From Nocardiopsis sp. CNR-923 (GTDB taxonomy: Bacteria; Actinomycetota; Actinomycetes; Streptosporangiales; Streptosporangiaceae): a stretch of 49,209 nucleotides of DNA. Numbering within the stretch: position 1 is the stretch's first letter; each line of letters opens with the position of its first letter. Shown here piece by piece: positions 10,126 to 20,816 of the stretch. The stretch lies in assembly GCF_001942255.1 (NCBI RefSeq), contig NZ_MKKC01000086.1, forward strand, positions 1-49,209. The letters are read 5' to 3'. The notes below the pieces were generated by a model. It did no database searches, was not told the origin of the DNA, and worked only from the letters and a program-made list of their open reading frames with translations. The position numbers and the translations under genes are program-made.

Positions 10126-12009
10126 TCAGAGGGCGGGGACCGAGTCGGGTTCGCCGGTGGCGAACTGGGTCCGGTACAGCTCGGCGTAGCGTCCGCCGCC
10201 AGCGAGCAGTTCGGCGTGGGCGCCGCGTTCGACGATGCGGCCGTGCTCGACGACCAGGATGGCGTCGGCCGCGCGGATGGTGGAGAGCCGGTGCGCGATC
10301 ACCAGTGAGGTGCGCCCGCGCATGGCCTCGGTCAGAGCCTCCTGGACTGCGGCCTCGGAGGTGGAGTCCAGGGCGGAGGTGGCCTCGTCCAGGATGACCA
10401 CCTCGGGGTTGGTGAGCAGGAGGCGGGCGATGGTCAGGCGCTGGCGTTCGCCGCCGGAGAACCGGTAGCCGCGTTCACCGACCACCGTGTCCAGTCCGTC
10501 GGGCAGGGCGGCGACCAGGGTGTCCAGGCGGGCGCGGCGCAGTGCGTCCCACAGTTGGTCGTCGGTGGCCCCGGGACTGCCCAGGGTGAGGTTGGCGCGG
10601 ATGGTCTCGTGGAAGAGGTGGCCGTCCTGGGTGACCATCCCCAGGGTCTGGCGGATGGTGTCGAAGCTCAGGTCGCGTACGTCGTGCCCGCCGAGGCGGA
10701 CGGCGCCGGCGTCGACGTCGTACAGGCGCGGGGCGAGTTGGGCGATGGTGGACTTGCCCGCGCCGGAGGAGCCGACCAGGGCGACCATCTGGCCGGGTTC
10801 GACTCGGAAGGTCACTCCGTGTAGGACGTGCCCGTCGTCGGCGGTGTCTAGGGCGGCGACCTCCTCCAGGGAGGCCAGGGAGACCTTGTCGGCGCTGGGG
10901 TAGCCGAAGGTGACGTCGTCGAACTCCAGGGAGGTGGGCCCCTGGGGCAGGGCGCGTGCGCTGGGGTGTTCGTCGACGAGGGGTGCCAGGTCGAGGATCT
11001 CGAAGACGCGGCCGAAGCTGACCAGGGCGCTCATCACCTCGACGCGGGCGCTGGCCAGCGCGGTGAGTGGGGCGTACAGGCGGGTGAGGAGCATGCCCAT
11101 GGCCACGACGCGCCCGCGTCCAGGTGGCCGCGCAGGGCGTAGAAGCCGCCCAGGCCGTAGACGAGTGCGAGGGCGAGCGCGGAGACCAGGGTCAGGGCGG
11201 TGAAGAAGACCTCCTGGACCATGGCGGTGCGCACGCCGATGTCGCGGACGCGGCCGGCGCGGCGGGCGAATTCGGCGGACTCCTCGGCGGGGCGGCCGAA
11301 GAGCTTGACGAGGGTGGCGCCGGGTGCGGAGAAGCGTTCGGTCATCTGGGTGCTCATGGCCGCGTTGTGCTGGGTGCGTTCGCGTTCGATGCGGGCCAGG
11401 CGGGCGCCCATGCGGCGGGCGGGCAGGACGAACACGGGGAGCAGGACGAGCGCGAGCAGGGTGATCCGCCAGGAGAGGCTGAACATCACGGCCAGGGCCA
11501 GGGCGAGGGTGACGAGGTTGCTGATGACGCCCGAGAGCACGCTGCTGAAGGCGCGTTGGGCGCCGATGACGTCGTTGTTGAGGCGGCTGACCAGGGCGCG
11601 GTGCGGGTGCGGGTGAAGAAGGCGACCGGCATGCGCTGGACGTGGTCGTAGACGCTGGTGCGCAGGTCGAGGATGAGTCCCTCTCCCAGGTGTGAGGACA
11701 GCCAGCGCAGGGTCAGCCCCAGGGCGGCCTCGGTGACGGCGATGGCGGCGATGGCGGCGGACAGCAGGAGGATCACGCGCGGTGCGGAGCCGTCGATGAC
11801 GGCGTCGACGACCCGTCCGGCGAGGAGGGGGGAGGCGACGGCCAGGGCTGCGGTGGCCACGCTCAGGGCGAGGTACCAGCCAGGTGGCGGGTGTGGGGGC
11901 GGGGCGAGGAGGCGATGCGCCGTAGCAGGGGCAGGGAGAACGGGCGTTGGTCCTCGCGGGCGTGCATGGCGTGGTAGATCGAGCTCCACGCGGTCATTTC
12001 CATGCTCAT
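10126..12009 (-). pseudogene. ABC exporter, fused permease-ATPase, three frameshifts
   Basis: ATG 12009 gives MSMEMTAWSSIYHAMHARED and RRPFSLPLLRRIA-like text, the usual N-terminus of actinobacterial heterodimer-type ABC exporters. Shifts near 11880, 11605 and 11115 join the transmembrane domain (LALSVATAALAVASPLLAGR, VTLALALAVMFSLSWRITLL) to the ATPase domain. The latter has Walker A VGSSGAGKST, signature FSGGERQRLT, Walker B VVILDEATSALD and the H-loop IAHRLSTIR. Total length near 627 residues is normal for a half-size exporter acting as a dimer in the membrane; the substrate is unknown. An upstream MerR-type promoter (12102-12132) suggests inducible expression. The shifts may be sequence errors. 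Confidence 0.85.
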
Positions 12010-12101
12010 CGGATCGTGGGGCGCTGGCCCCGGCCTCCTCGCGGTGGGGTGCGGTGGGTGACCGGAGTGGCTCGGGGCCGTGTGCGGGCCGGTCACCACC
12101 G

Positions 12102-12132
12102 ACCGTAGAACCTCAATCATTGTTTAGGTCAA
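12102..12132 (-). promoter_or_regulatory. MerR-type promoter (19-bp spacer with dyad) upstream of ABC exporter
   Basis: On the minus strand TTGACC (12132-12127) and TACGGT (12107-12102) are separated by exactly 19 bp, the over-long spacer used by MerR activators. The spacer holds a dyad, ACCTAAA...TTGAGGT. It is nearly the same as the promoter at 19687-19717. The exporter begins 92 nt downstream. Confidence 0.65.
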
Positions 12133-12265
12133 GTATGCCGAGGATTCCGGGACGGTCCGATCGTGGACCGGGCTCCGGCGCCGGGGGCGCAGCGGTGTGC
12201 GCGGCCCGTCGGGGGTGCCCGATACTGGGGACGCAGCGAATCGGAACCACCGGGGGAGGGCCTGG

Positions 12266-12844
12266 GTGACCACCATGGAGACCAACGGCGCGGCGTCGCG
12301 GGACGAGCCGGAGCTGACCTATCGCGCGGCGGCCAGGGGTGACGTTCCCGCGTTGGTGGAGCTGGTCAACTCCTGCTACCGGGGGGACGACTCGCGGCGG
12401 GGGTGGACCACCGAGGCCGACCTGCTCGGCGGGCAGCGGGTGGACAAGGACGGCATGGGCGAGCTGTTGGGCCGCACCAACGCGCTCGTCCTGGTCGCCG
12501 AGGCCGAGGGTGAACTGGTGGCCTGCTGCGAGCTGCGACGGGACACCAGCGGCGCCTATTTCGGAATGTTCTCGGTCCGTCCCACCGCCCAGGGCACGGG
12601 GCTGGGGCGCCGGGTGCTCGCCGAGGCGGAGCGGACCGTGGTGCGCACGTGGGGCTGTCGCGTGATGCGCATGAAGGTGCTCAAGCAGCGGCAGGATCTG
12701 ATCTCGTGGTACGAGCGGCGGGGGTACACCAACACCGGTCGGATCTCCCCCTTCCCCTACGGTGACGAGTCCTTCGGCAAGCCCAAGCGGCCCGACCTGG
12801 CCTTCGTCGAGCTCACCCGGGAGCTGTCCGACGATCTGGGCTGA
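12266..12844 (+). CDS. GNAT-family N-acetyltransferase
   Basis: GTG 12266 follows GGGGGAGGG (12252-12260); ATG 12275 is an alternative. The protein begins near VTTMETNGAASRDEPELTYR and has the GNAT fold: N-terminal ARGDVPALVELVNSCYRG, central beta-strands ELVACCELRRDTSGAYFGMF, acetyl-CoA loop SVRPTAQGTGLGRRVLAEAE and C-terminal LISWYERRGYTNTGRISPFP. Length is about 192 residues. The substrate is unknown. It stands alone between the ABC exporter's promoter and a convergent MarR gene. Confidence 0.82.
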   Translation: MTTMETNGAASRDEPELTYRAAARGDVPALVELVNSCYRGDDSRRGWTTEADLLGGQRVDKDGMGELLGRTNALVLVAEAEGELVACCELRRDTSGAYFGMFSVRPTAQGTGLGRRVLAEAERTVVRTWGCRVMRMKVLKQRQDLISWYERRGYTNTGRISPFPYGDESFGKPKRPDLAFVELTRELSDDLG

Positions 12845-12879
12845 CGGGCCGGGGCGCGTCGTGGGTCGGAGGGGCGGGG

Positions 12880-13287
12880 TCAGCCGCGTTCGAGGTTGGC
12901 GGACATGCGCTCCAGGACGTCGACGGTGGCGCGGTACTCCTGGTCGGTGATGCCCTGGGCCAGGCGGCGGCGTGCGTCGCCGACCTTCTCGAACAGCGCG
13001 TCGTGGGCGGTGCGTCCGGCTGCGGTGAGGGACAGCGGATCGGAGCCCTCGACCCATCCGCGGGCGCGCAGCTGCTCGACCACGGGGGCGACGCTGGACT
13101 CGCCCTCCTCCAGGAACGGGGCGAGCCGCCGGTCCAGGTCGGCCACGGCGCCGGGGTCGGAGTGCAGGGAGGTGAGCACCTGCCAGTGGCGGCGCCCGAG
13201 CGTCTCGGTGGACAGCACCCGGTCGAAGTCGTTCTCGATCAGCCGGTCCAGGTGCTTGATCCAGTAGCCGATCGGCAGGTCGGACAT
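12880..13287 (-). CDS. MarR-family transcriptional regulator
   Basis: The 135-residue protein starts MSDLPIGYWIKHLDRLIEND. It has the MarR winged-helix layout: an N-terminal dimerisation helix, LGRRHWQVLTSLHSDPGAVA, a recognition region LEEGESSVAPVVEQLRARGW, the wing VEGSDPLSLTAAGRTAHDAL and C-terminal helices. Members repress drug-efflux or redox genes and are released by phenolic ligands. Genes on both sides are not obvious partners: a convergent GNAT gene downstream and a methyltransferase 107 bp upstream on the same strand but in its own unit. The target is not visible. Confidence 0.82.
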   Translation of the reverse strand: MSDLPIGYWIKHLDRLIENDFDRVLSTETLGRRHWQVLTSLHSDPGAVADLDRRLAPFLEEGESSVAPVVEQLRARGWVEGSDPLSLTAAGRTAHDALFEKVGDARRRLAQGITDQEYRATVDVLERMSANLERG

Positions 13288-13394
13288 GGTTCCTCCAGCG
13301 TGGGCCGCGGTGAGTCGACGCTATCCCGTTCCCGCCCGGCCTGACCAGCCGCCCCGCGTGGTGTCGCCGCCCCGGCCACGGGGGCGGCGGTCGG

Positions 13395-14191
13395 TCAGGC
13401 GCGGCAGACCAGGGCGCGCGCGGGATGACGAACACGGCGTCGGGGTCCTGGCTCCACCGGGTCCAGCCCGCCGAGATCTCTTCCAGCTCCTTGCGGGTGG
13501 CGTACCCCTCGGCCAGGGCTTGGCGGCCCATGTCGGATTCCAGGATCCGTTCGGCCCACATGCGGCCCCACCACGTGCGGCGCTCGGGGCAGGAGTGGCT
13601 CCACGCCTCGGACACGTAGGTGAGGTCGGTGAATCCGGCGGCGTGCGCCCAGGCGACCATGTGGCGTCCGGCGTCGGGTTCGCCGCCGTTGGCGCGGGCG
13701 AGGCGCTGGTACAGGGACATCCACGCGTCCAGCTCGGGCGGGCGCGGGTACCAGAACATGCCGGAGTAGTCGCTGTCGCACACGGTCACGACACCTCCGG
13801 GTCGGGCGACGCGGCGCATCTCCGCCAGGGCGCGCACCGGGTCGCCGACGTGCTGCAGGACCTGGTGGGCGTGGACGATGTCGAAGGTGTCGTCGGGCAG
13901 TCGCAGGTCCTGGGCGTCGCGGACCCGGAAGTCGATGTCGTCGACGCCCGCCCGCTGTGCGGTGGCCCGGGCGAGGTCGAGGGCCTCGGCGGAGGAGTCC
14001 ACGGCGGTGACGGGGCCGGGGGCGACGCGTCGGGCCAGGTCGACGGTGATGGTGCCGGGGCCGCATCCGACGTCCAGCAGGGAGCGTCCCGGGACCATCC
14101 GGTCCAGCGCGTAGGCGGTGGAGTTGGCGGCGTTGCGCCAGCGGTAGGAGTCGGTGACCGAGCGGTGTTGGCCGTGGGTGTAGCGCGACAT
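13395..14191 (-). CDS. Class I SAM-dependent methyltransferase (one frameshift at the 3' end)
   Basis: ATG 14191 gives MSRYTHGQHRSVTDSYRWRN. SAM motif I is RSLLDVGCGPGTITVDLARR, motif II VTAVDSSAEALDLARA, and the post-motif region FDIVHAHQVLQHVGDPVRAL and MRRVARPGGVVTVCDSDYS are typical of UbiE/SAM methyltransferases. The frame would run on for hundreds of codons over neighbouring genes unless one base has been lost in the CGCGCG stretch near 13425. With that correction it ends ALVCRA and stop at 13395, about 265 residues. The acceptor is unknown. It lies downstream of the second DrrC-like ATPase on the same strand with a 196-bp gap. Confidence 0.82.
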
Positions 14192-14387
14192 GGGGACTCC
14201 CCTTCCTCTGGGCGGCGTGGCGTGCCCGTGGTGGGGACACTACACCCTTGTCTCTCTTTTTGAGATTCAATTCCCACGATCTGGGATGCCAGGCGCCGCG
14301 CGTACGTACGTGCGCGCGCTCGCCCTGCCTGCCGACGAGGCTGAGGAACTCGACGGGACTCGTCCACCGTTCCGTCCGGTTCCCCGG

Positions 14388-16778
<2,391 letters not shown>

Positions 16779-16967
16779 CGTCTCTCCATGCGGTGGGTGG
16801 GGCGGCGCACGCGGGGCCGGTCGGTGCGCGGGACGCACCGGTCGGCCGCTTCGGCTCGGGGCTCGGTGCTCATGGGGCGTGGATCGGTGCGGGGACGGCG
16901 CCCCCGGCGGCACGGAATTCCCACACGGCGCCGTCCATGCGTGTCGCAGTGGTGATCGCCGGTTGTC

Positions 16968-17378
16968 TCAGCGCTTTTCGTTGATGCGGACCATGTTGCC
17001 CGCGGGGTCGCGGAAGGCGCAGTCGCGCACCCCGTAGGGCTGGTCGGTCGGCTCCTGGACGACTTCGGCGTCGGTGGCCTGCAGGCGCTCGAAGACGCCG
17101 TCGACGTCGCTGGTGGCCAGGAGGACCATGCCGTAGGTGCCCTTGGCCATCATCTCGGCGATGGTGCGGCGCTCGTCGTCGGTGACGCCGGGGTCGGCGG
17201 CCAGTGGGTGCAGGACGATCGACGTCTCGGGCTGGCCGACGGGTCCGACCGTGATCCATCGCATCGTGCCGCGGCCGACGTCGTTGCGGACCTCGAAGCC
17301 GAGGACGTCGCGGTAGAAGGCCAGGGAGGCGTCCGGGTCGTCGTGCGTCAGGAAACTGGCGTGAATGGTGATGTCCAT
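16968..17378 (-). CDS. VOC-family (glyoxalase/bleomycin-resistance) protein
   Basis: ATG 17378 lies 5 nt after the AraC stop codon. The 136-residue protein reads MDITIHASFLTHDDPDASLA, FYRDVLGFEVRND, ending YGVRDCAFRDPAGNMVRINE plus KR. The paired beta-alpha-beta-beta-beta modules are those of vicinal oxygen chelate proteins. Functions range from metal-dependent lyases and dioxygenases to drug-binding proteins. The metal triad is only partly evident: the first-module His (ASFLTHDD) and a C-terminal Asn in place of the usual Glu (GNMVRIN). Tight linkage to the AraC regulator indicates one operon, possibly extending to the UvrA-like gene 189 bp downstream. Confidence 0.85.
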   Translation of the reverse strand: MDITIHASFLTHDDPDASLAFYRDVLGFEVRNDVGRGTMRWITVGPVGQPETSIVLHPLAADPGVTDDERRTIAEMMAKGTYGMVLLATSDVDGVFERLQATDAEVVQEPTDQPYGVRDCAFRDPAGNMVRINEKR

Positions 17379-17383
17379 GTGGA

Positions 17384-17833
17384 TCAGGTTAGGTGCGGCG
17401 AGGTCAGCCGTGCTTCTTGATTCCTGATCGGTCTGGTCACCTGTTTGGCGACGCACGCCGGCATCCCCTCGGTCGTGTTCGCCGCTCGGACGCGGTAAGT
17501 GCTGGGCGACACGCCGACGAGTTCGTGGAAGCGCGTGCTGAAGGTGCCCAGGGAGGAGCAGCCGACCTCGAAGCAGACCTCGGTGACGCTGAGGTCGGCG
17601 CGGCGCAGCAGGGCCATGGCGCGTTCGATGCGGCGCGTCATCAGGTAGCTGTACGGGGACTCGCCGTAGGCGCGTCGGAACCGGCGGCTCAGGTGCCCGG
17701 CCGACATGTTCGCGCCCCGGGCGAGCGCCTCGACGTTCAGCGGTCGTGCGTACTCCCGGTCGATGCGGTCGCGGACGCGGCGCAGCACGACGAGCTCGCG
17801 CAGGTGGTGCTCTTCGGCGGATCTGCTGGTCAC
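17384..17833 (-). CDS. AraC-family transcriptional regulator (DNA-binding domain only)
   Basis: From GTG 17833 the protein begins VTSRSAEEHHLRELVVLRRV. Both AraC helix-turn-helix motifs are present: LNVEALARGANMSAGHLSRR with FRRAYGESPYSYLMTRRIER, then LSVTEVCFEVGCSSLGTFST with RFHELVGVSPSTYR. At about 149 residues it lacks an N-terminal ligand domain, like SoxS/MarA-size regulators. The downstream VOC gene starts 5 nt after its stop, so the two are cotranscribed. GTG 17839 is an alternative start. Longer upstream starts would overlap the divergent hydrolase promoter. Confidence 0.85.
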   Translation of the reverse strand: MTSRSAEEHHLRELVVLRRVRDRIDREYARPLNVEALARGANMSAGHLSRRFRRAYGESPYSYLMTRRIERAMALLRRADLSVTEVCFEVGCSSLGTFSTRFHELVGVSPSTYRVRAANTTEGMPACVAKQVTRPIRNQEARLTSPHLT

Positions 17834-17999
17834 GTGCACGATTTTGGCACGTCGTCGCGACGTTGCCCAACGGCGTCGGCGCGCATCGTCGGGCGGGTCC
17901 GACGTGCGCGACGTCCTTCCCCTATGCTCACCGCAGGGCCGCCACCGCCCCCCCGGCGACCGAGCCCGCGGCCCACCCGAACACGGCGAGGAGCCACGC

Positions 18000-18983
18000 A
18001 TGACCGTCAGGCACAGGGACGTCGAGGTCAACGGAGTTCGCCTGCACATCGCCGAGCAGGGAGAGGGACCACTGGTCCTGCTCCTGCACGGCTTCCCCGA
18101 GAGCTGGTACTCCTGGCGGCACCAGTTCGCTCCGCTGGTCGAGGCCGGATACCGCGTGGTGGCCCCCGACCAGCGCGGCTACGCCAGCAGCGACAGGCCC
18201 GAACCGGTCGACGCCTACACCCTCCTGCACCTGGTGGGCGACGTGACCGCGCTGATCGGCGAGCTGGGGGAGTCCAGCGCCGTGCTGGTCGGCCACGACT
18301 GGGGCGCGCCCGTAGCCTGGGCGACGGCCCTGCTGCGCCCGGACCTGGTGCGCGGGGTGGCGGGGCTGAGTGTGCCCCCGGCGCCTCCGGCCATGCTGCC
18401 CCCCCTCTCGCTCGCGCGCGACCGTTACGGCGATGGCTACTACCAGATCCGCTTCCAGGAACCCGGTGTGGCCGACGCCGAGTTCGCCCGCGACCCGGCC
18501 TCCACGCTGCGGCGCATCATGTTCAGCGCCTCGGGCGACAACCCCTGGGTGGAGGAGCCCCGGCCCTGGGTCGTCCCCGAGGGCATGACCCTGCTGGACC
18601 TGATGCCGGAGCCGGACGTCCTGCCCGGCTGGCTGACGAAGGAGGACGTGGCCGCGTTCGCCGAGGGCTATCAGGGCCCGGACGCGTTCACCGGGCCGCT
18701 GAACTGGTACCGCAACATCGATCGCAACAACGAGCTCCTGACCGCGTTCCGGGGGCGTGTGGTCGAGGCGCCCGCGCTGTACGTGGTCGGTGACAAGGAC
18801 GTGGTCGTCTCCCTTGAGGGTGTGGACTTCCTGCGGGCGAACCTGCACCTGGTGGCGCCGCGCGTGCACGCCAACGTGACCCTCGCCGGGTGTGGGCACT
18901 GGACGCAGCAGGAGCGGCCCGAGGAGGTCAACGCGGCACTGTTGGACTTCCTCGCCCACGTGGAGGAGGTCTCGGTCGGTTAG
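18000..18983 (+). CDS. Alpha/beta hydrolase, epoxide hydrolase type
   Basis: ATG 18000 follows GGCGAGGAG. The 327-residue protein reads MTVRHRDVEVNGVRLHIAEQ and has the oxyanion loop HGFPESWYSWRHQ, the nucleophile elbow VGHDWGAPVAWA (Asp nucleophile as in soluble epoxide hydrolases rather than Ser), a lid with a Tyr (LNWYRNIDRNNELL), the acid region VVGDKDVVV and the catalytic His in AGCGHWTQQERP. Such cytoplasmic enzymes open epoxides to diols. It is divergent from the AraC-VOC operon. A hairpin terminator follows at 19230-19254. Confidence 0.9.
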   Translation: MTVRHRDVEVNGVRLHIAEQGEGPLVLLLHGFPESWYSWRHQFAPLVEAGYRVVAPDQRGYASSDRPEPVDAYTLLHLVGDVTALIGELGESSAVLVGHDWGAPVAWATALLRPDLVRGVAGLSVPPAPPAMLPPLSLARDRYGDGYYQIRFQEPGVADAEFARDPASTLRRIMFSASGDNPWVEEPRPWVVPEGMTLLDLMPEPDVLPGWLTKEDVAAFAEGYQGPDAFTGPLNWYRNIDRNNELLTAFRGRVVEAPALYVVGDKDVVVSLEGVDFLRANLHLVAPRVHANVTLAGCGHWTQQERPEEVNAALLDFLAHVEEVSVG

Positions 18984-19229
18984 GGCGCGTGTGTCGTCGT
19001 CGGCCGTTCGCCCGCGAGGACCGGTGGGAGGTCGATCGGCTCACCGAGGGCGGCGAGTGCCCGTGCGGTTGGCCCGAGGGCCGCTTCGGTCTGTGCTGGC
19101 GGGTGATCGCCACCGTGCTGGGCGGGTTGCTGGAGGAGCCCGGTCCCGGTCGCCGTCAGCGGGCGGCGGCCCCCGCGCCGGGAAGGCGCGAACTCGGGTT
19201 CGACGACCCGCCGCACGGCGGGGCTGAGC

Positions 19230-19254
19230 GGGTCCGGCGGATGGGGCCGGACCC
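19230..19254. terminator. Hairpin terminator between convergent epoxide hydrolase and SnoaL genes
   Basis: GGGTCCGGC-N7-GCCGGACCC is a perfect 9-bp stem immediately before the stop of the convergent gene at 19263. It could serve both directions. Confidence 0.6.
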
Positions 19255-19262
19255 GCCCGGGG

Positions 19263-19679
19263 TCAGGTGTGGACCTGGGTGTTCTGGGCCGCGGTGAGGG
19301 TCCAGCGGCCGTCCTCCTTGGACATGACGTACAGGGGCGTGCCCTCGGGTTCGTCGGGGGCGGGGTCTCCGTCACGGGTGAGGTAGCGCTGGCCGACCTT
19401 GACCGCGGCGACGTCGGGGCGGATGAACTGGACGTGTTCCACCTTGTAGCGGGGGAGCAGGTCCCGCATGGCGCCGGGGAGCACCTTGCGGGTGAATTCG
19501 GCGATCTCCTGTCGGCCGAACAGCCGCCTGCCGTGCGCGGTCGTCCAGATCGCGTCCTCCCGGAAGAGGGCGACGAAGGCGTCCACGTCCTCCTCGCGTT
19601 GTGCGCGTTCGACCTCGGCGACCACCGCCGCGATCGCCTCGGTCTCCGACTGCTGGTCCTGGTTGTGTGCGTTGTTCAT
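19263..19679 (-). CDS. SnoaL/NTF2-fold protein of the SgcJ/EcaC type
   Basis: The protein reads MNNAHNQDQQSETEAIAAVV, AEVERAQREEDVDAFVALFR, EDAIWTTAHGRRLFGRQEIA, with a C-terminal VKVGQRYLTRDGDPAPDEPE and WTLTAAQNTQVHT. The alpha-plus-beta cone with a DAxxxFRxDAxW core is the SgcJ/EcaC-type small NTF2 fold, found near enediyne and polyketide pathways and widely in actinobacteria; the reaction is unknown. ATG 19679 is chosen because a MerR-type promoter (-10 at 19687-19692) would place the transcript start at about the first base. ATG 19688 would lie inside the -10 element. The TetR gene upstream ends at 19714. Confidence 0.82.
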   Translation of the reverse strand: MNNAHNQDQQSETEAIAAVVAEVERAQREEDVDAFVALFREDAIWTTAHGRRLFGRQEIAEFTRKVLPGAMRDLLPRYKVEHVQFIRPDVAAVKVGQRYLTRDGDPAPDEPEGTPLYVMSKEDGRWTLTAAQNTQVHT

Positions 19680-19686
19680 GGAACAC

Positions 19687-19717
19687 ATTCTTGTACTTCA
19701 ACCAATGTTGAGGTCAA
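19687..19717 (-). promoter_or_regulatory. MerR-type promoter (19-bp spacer with dyad) upstream of SnoaL gene
   Basis: On the minus strand TTGACC (19717-19712) and AAGAAT (19692-19687) are 19 bp apart. Within lies TCAACATTGGTTGAAG, a dyad of the MerR type (extended arms CTTGACCTCAAC and GTTGAAGTACAAG). Aligned with the promoter at 12102-12132, about two thirds of positions agree. It overlaps the 3' end of the upstream TetR gene. Confidence 0.65.
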
Positions 19718-20310
19718 GTCCGCCTCTCGCCGGGATCGGTCCGCAGCACCCTGGCGGTGAAGTCGGCCAGGTGTGCCCGCATCGTCTCGCGCGGCAGGCC
19801 GTCCCGCTCGGCCAGGCGTTCGACCAGGTCGGCGCGGACGGCGGCCAGCAGCGCGTGGGCGGTGAATCCGCACTCGGACGGGCCGACGATCGGCTCCAGC
19901 ATGGCCCGGAGCAGCTCGTGCCATCGCTGGTAGTGCCCGGCCCGGTAGGGGCTGGTGTTCTCGGCGCCCTCCAGGGCCCGTGCGAGGTGGCGGTGGTCGA
20001 GCTTGAAACACAGCAGGGCGTCCAGGACGGCGGGGACGCGTTGGAGCGCGGGGGTGGCCGGGCCCAGGGGCGGCGGACCCGTCTCGACGGCGCTCAGCAC
20101 GGGTTCGAGCCTTGCCTGGTGCAGCGCGCGGATCAGGCCGGTGCGGTCGCCGAAGGCCCGGAACAGGGTCGCCTTGCCGACGCCGGCCTCCGTGGCGACG
20201 TCGGCCATGGTGACCTGGTCGGGGCTCGTTCGGGCGAAGAGGTCGGCGGCGGCGGCGAGGGCCGCCGCGCGGTTGCGGGCGGCGTCCTTGCGGGGTCTGC
20301 GCTCGGGCAC
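19714..20310 (-). CDS. TetR-family repressor
   Basis: ATG 20310 gives MPERRPRKDAARNRAAALAA. The HTH is AADLFARTSPDQVTMADVAT then EAGVGKATLFRAFGDRTGLI (residues about 20-60). The C-terminal part resembles the SBP-type ligand domain of many actinobacterial TetRs. Length is 198 residues. It is divergent from the NTF2/NmrA operon at 20400, and two copies of a perfect CGGACC-based dyad lie between them, so autorepression and repression of that operon are likely. The effector is unknown. Confidence 0.88.
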   Translation of the reverse strand: MPERRPRKDAARNRAAALAAAADLFARTSPDQVTMADVATEAGVGKATLFRAFGDRTGLIRALHQARLEPVLSAVETGPPPLGPATPALQRVPAVLDALLCFKLDHRHLARALEGAENTSPYRAGHYQRWHELLRAMLEPIVGPSECGFTAHALLAAVRADLVERLAERDGLPRETMRAHLADFTARVLRTDPGERRT

Positions 20311-20331
20311 GCGGCGCCTCCTGTTGCAAAG

Positions 20332-20374
20332 CGGACCAAGGGTCCGTATATTCTCGGAGCGGACCGAGGGTCCG
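20332..20374. promoter_or_regulatory. Two TetR operators between the TetR gene and the NTF2/NmrA operon
   Basis: CGGACCAAGGGTCCG (20332-20346) and CGGACCGAGGGTCCG (20360-20374) are two near-identical 15-bp palindromes, CGGACC-N3-GGTCCG. Their centres are 28 bp apart, and a TATATT hexamer lies between them (about 20347-20353). The symmetry and placement between divergent genes mark them as operators of the adjacent TetR protein. Confidence 0.8.
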
Positions 20375-20399
20375 GATTGTATCGGATGGGAGACCCCTC

Positions 20400-20816
20400 A
20401 TGCCCGCGCGCACATCACCGGAACTGCGGATCCGCCACGGTCTACGACTCCTGCCCGACCGCGACGGCCCCGCCTGCGTCGGGCTGTGGGCCCGCGACGG
20501 GGTCATGGAGCGCCCCTTCGCACCCGGGAGCTGGCCACAACGCCTCCTGGGCAGGGACTCCGTGGCCGGGTGCATGCGTGGCTCTCCCGACCTGATCGAC
20601 CCGCACGACTTTCCCGACGTGCCGGTCCACCGGACCGCCGCCCCCGAGACGACCGTGGTCGAGATGAGCGCCGCCGGCCGCCTGGTCTCCCCCTACCGGA
20701 TGCGCTACGTCCCCGTCGTGACGGTCCGGGACGGGCGGTTCGCCCCCTGCCGCGACTACTGGAACCCACTCGCGCTGGGACGTACCGGCGCCGACGCCGT
20801 CAGGAGCGCACGATGA
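20400..20816 (+). CDS. SnoaL-like/NTF2 family protein
   Basis: The 138-residue protein reads MPARTSPELRIRHGLRLLPD with VGLWARDGVMERPFAPGSWP and QRLLGRDSVAGCM, the layout of SnoaL-like NTF2 proteins (WAxDGVMExPFAPxxxPxRLxG). The usual C-terminal strand pair follows (YVPVVTVRDGRFAPCRDYWN plus PL). The activity could be isomerase, hydratase or ketosteroid-binding. It overlaps the NmrA gene by ATGA, so translational coupling is likely. Two TetR operators lie directly upstream. A Shine-Dalgarno-like GGGAG lies 6 nt before the ATG. Confidence 0.8.
   Translation: MPARTSPELRIRHGLRLLPDRDGPACVGLWARDGVMERPFAPGSWPQRLLGRDSVAGCMRGSPDLIDPHDFPDVPVHRTAAPETTVVEMSAAGRLVSPYRMRYVPVVTVRDGRFAPCRDYWNPLALGRTGADAVRSAR

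Noticed and set aside
12113..13394. Long minus-strand extension of the methyltransferase frame over the MarR and GNAT genes
   Set aside because: It results from a lost base near 13425; beyond that point the translation is Pro/Arg-rich shadow text of other genes.
18989..19262. Plus-strand reading frame after the epoxide hydrolase with a Cys-rich start (ECPCGWPEGRFGLCW)
   Set aside because: No Shine-Dalgarno, it crosses the terminator hairpin at 19230-19254 and runs into the convergent gene, and the family is unknown; coding status cannot be supported.
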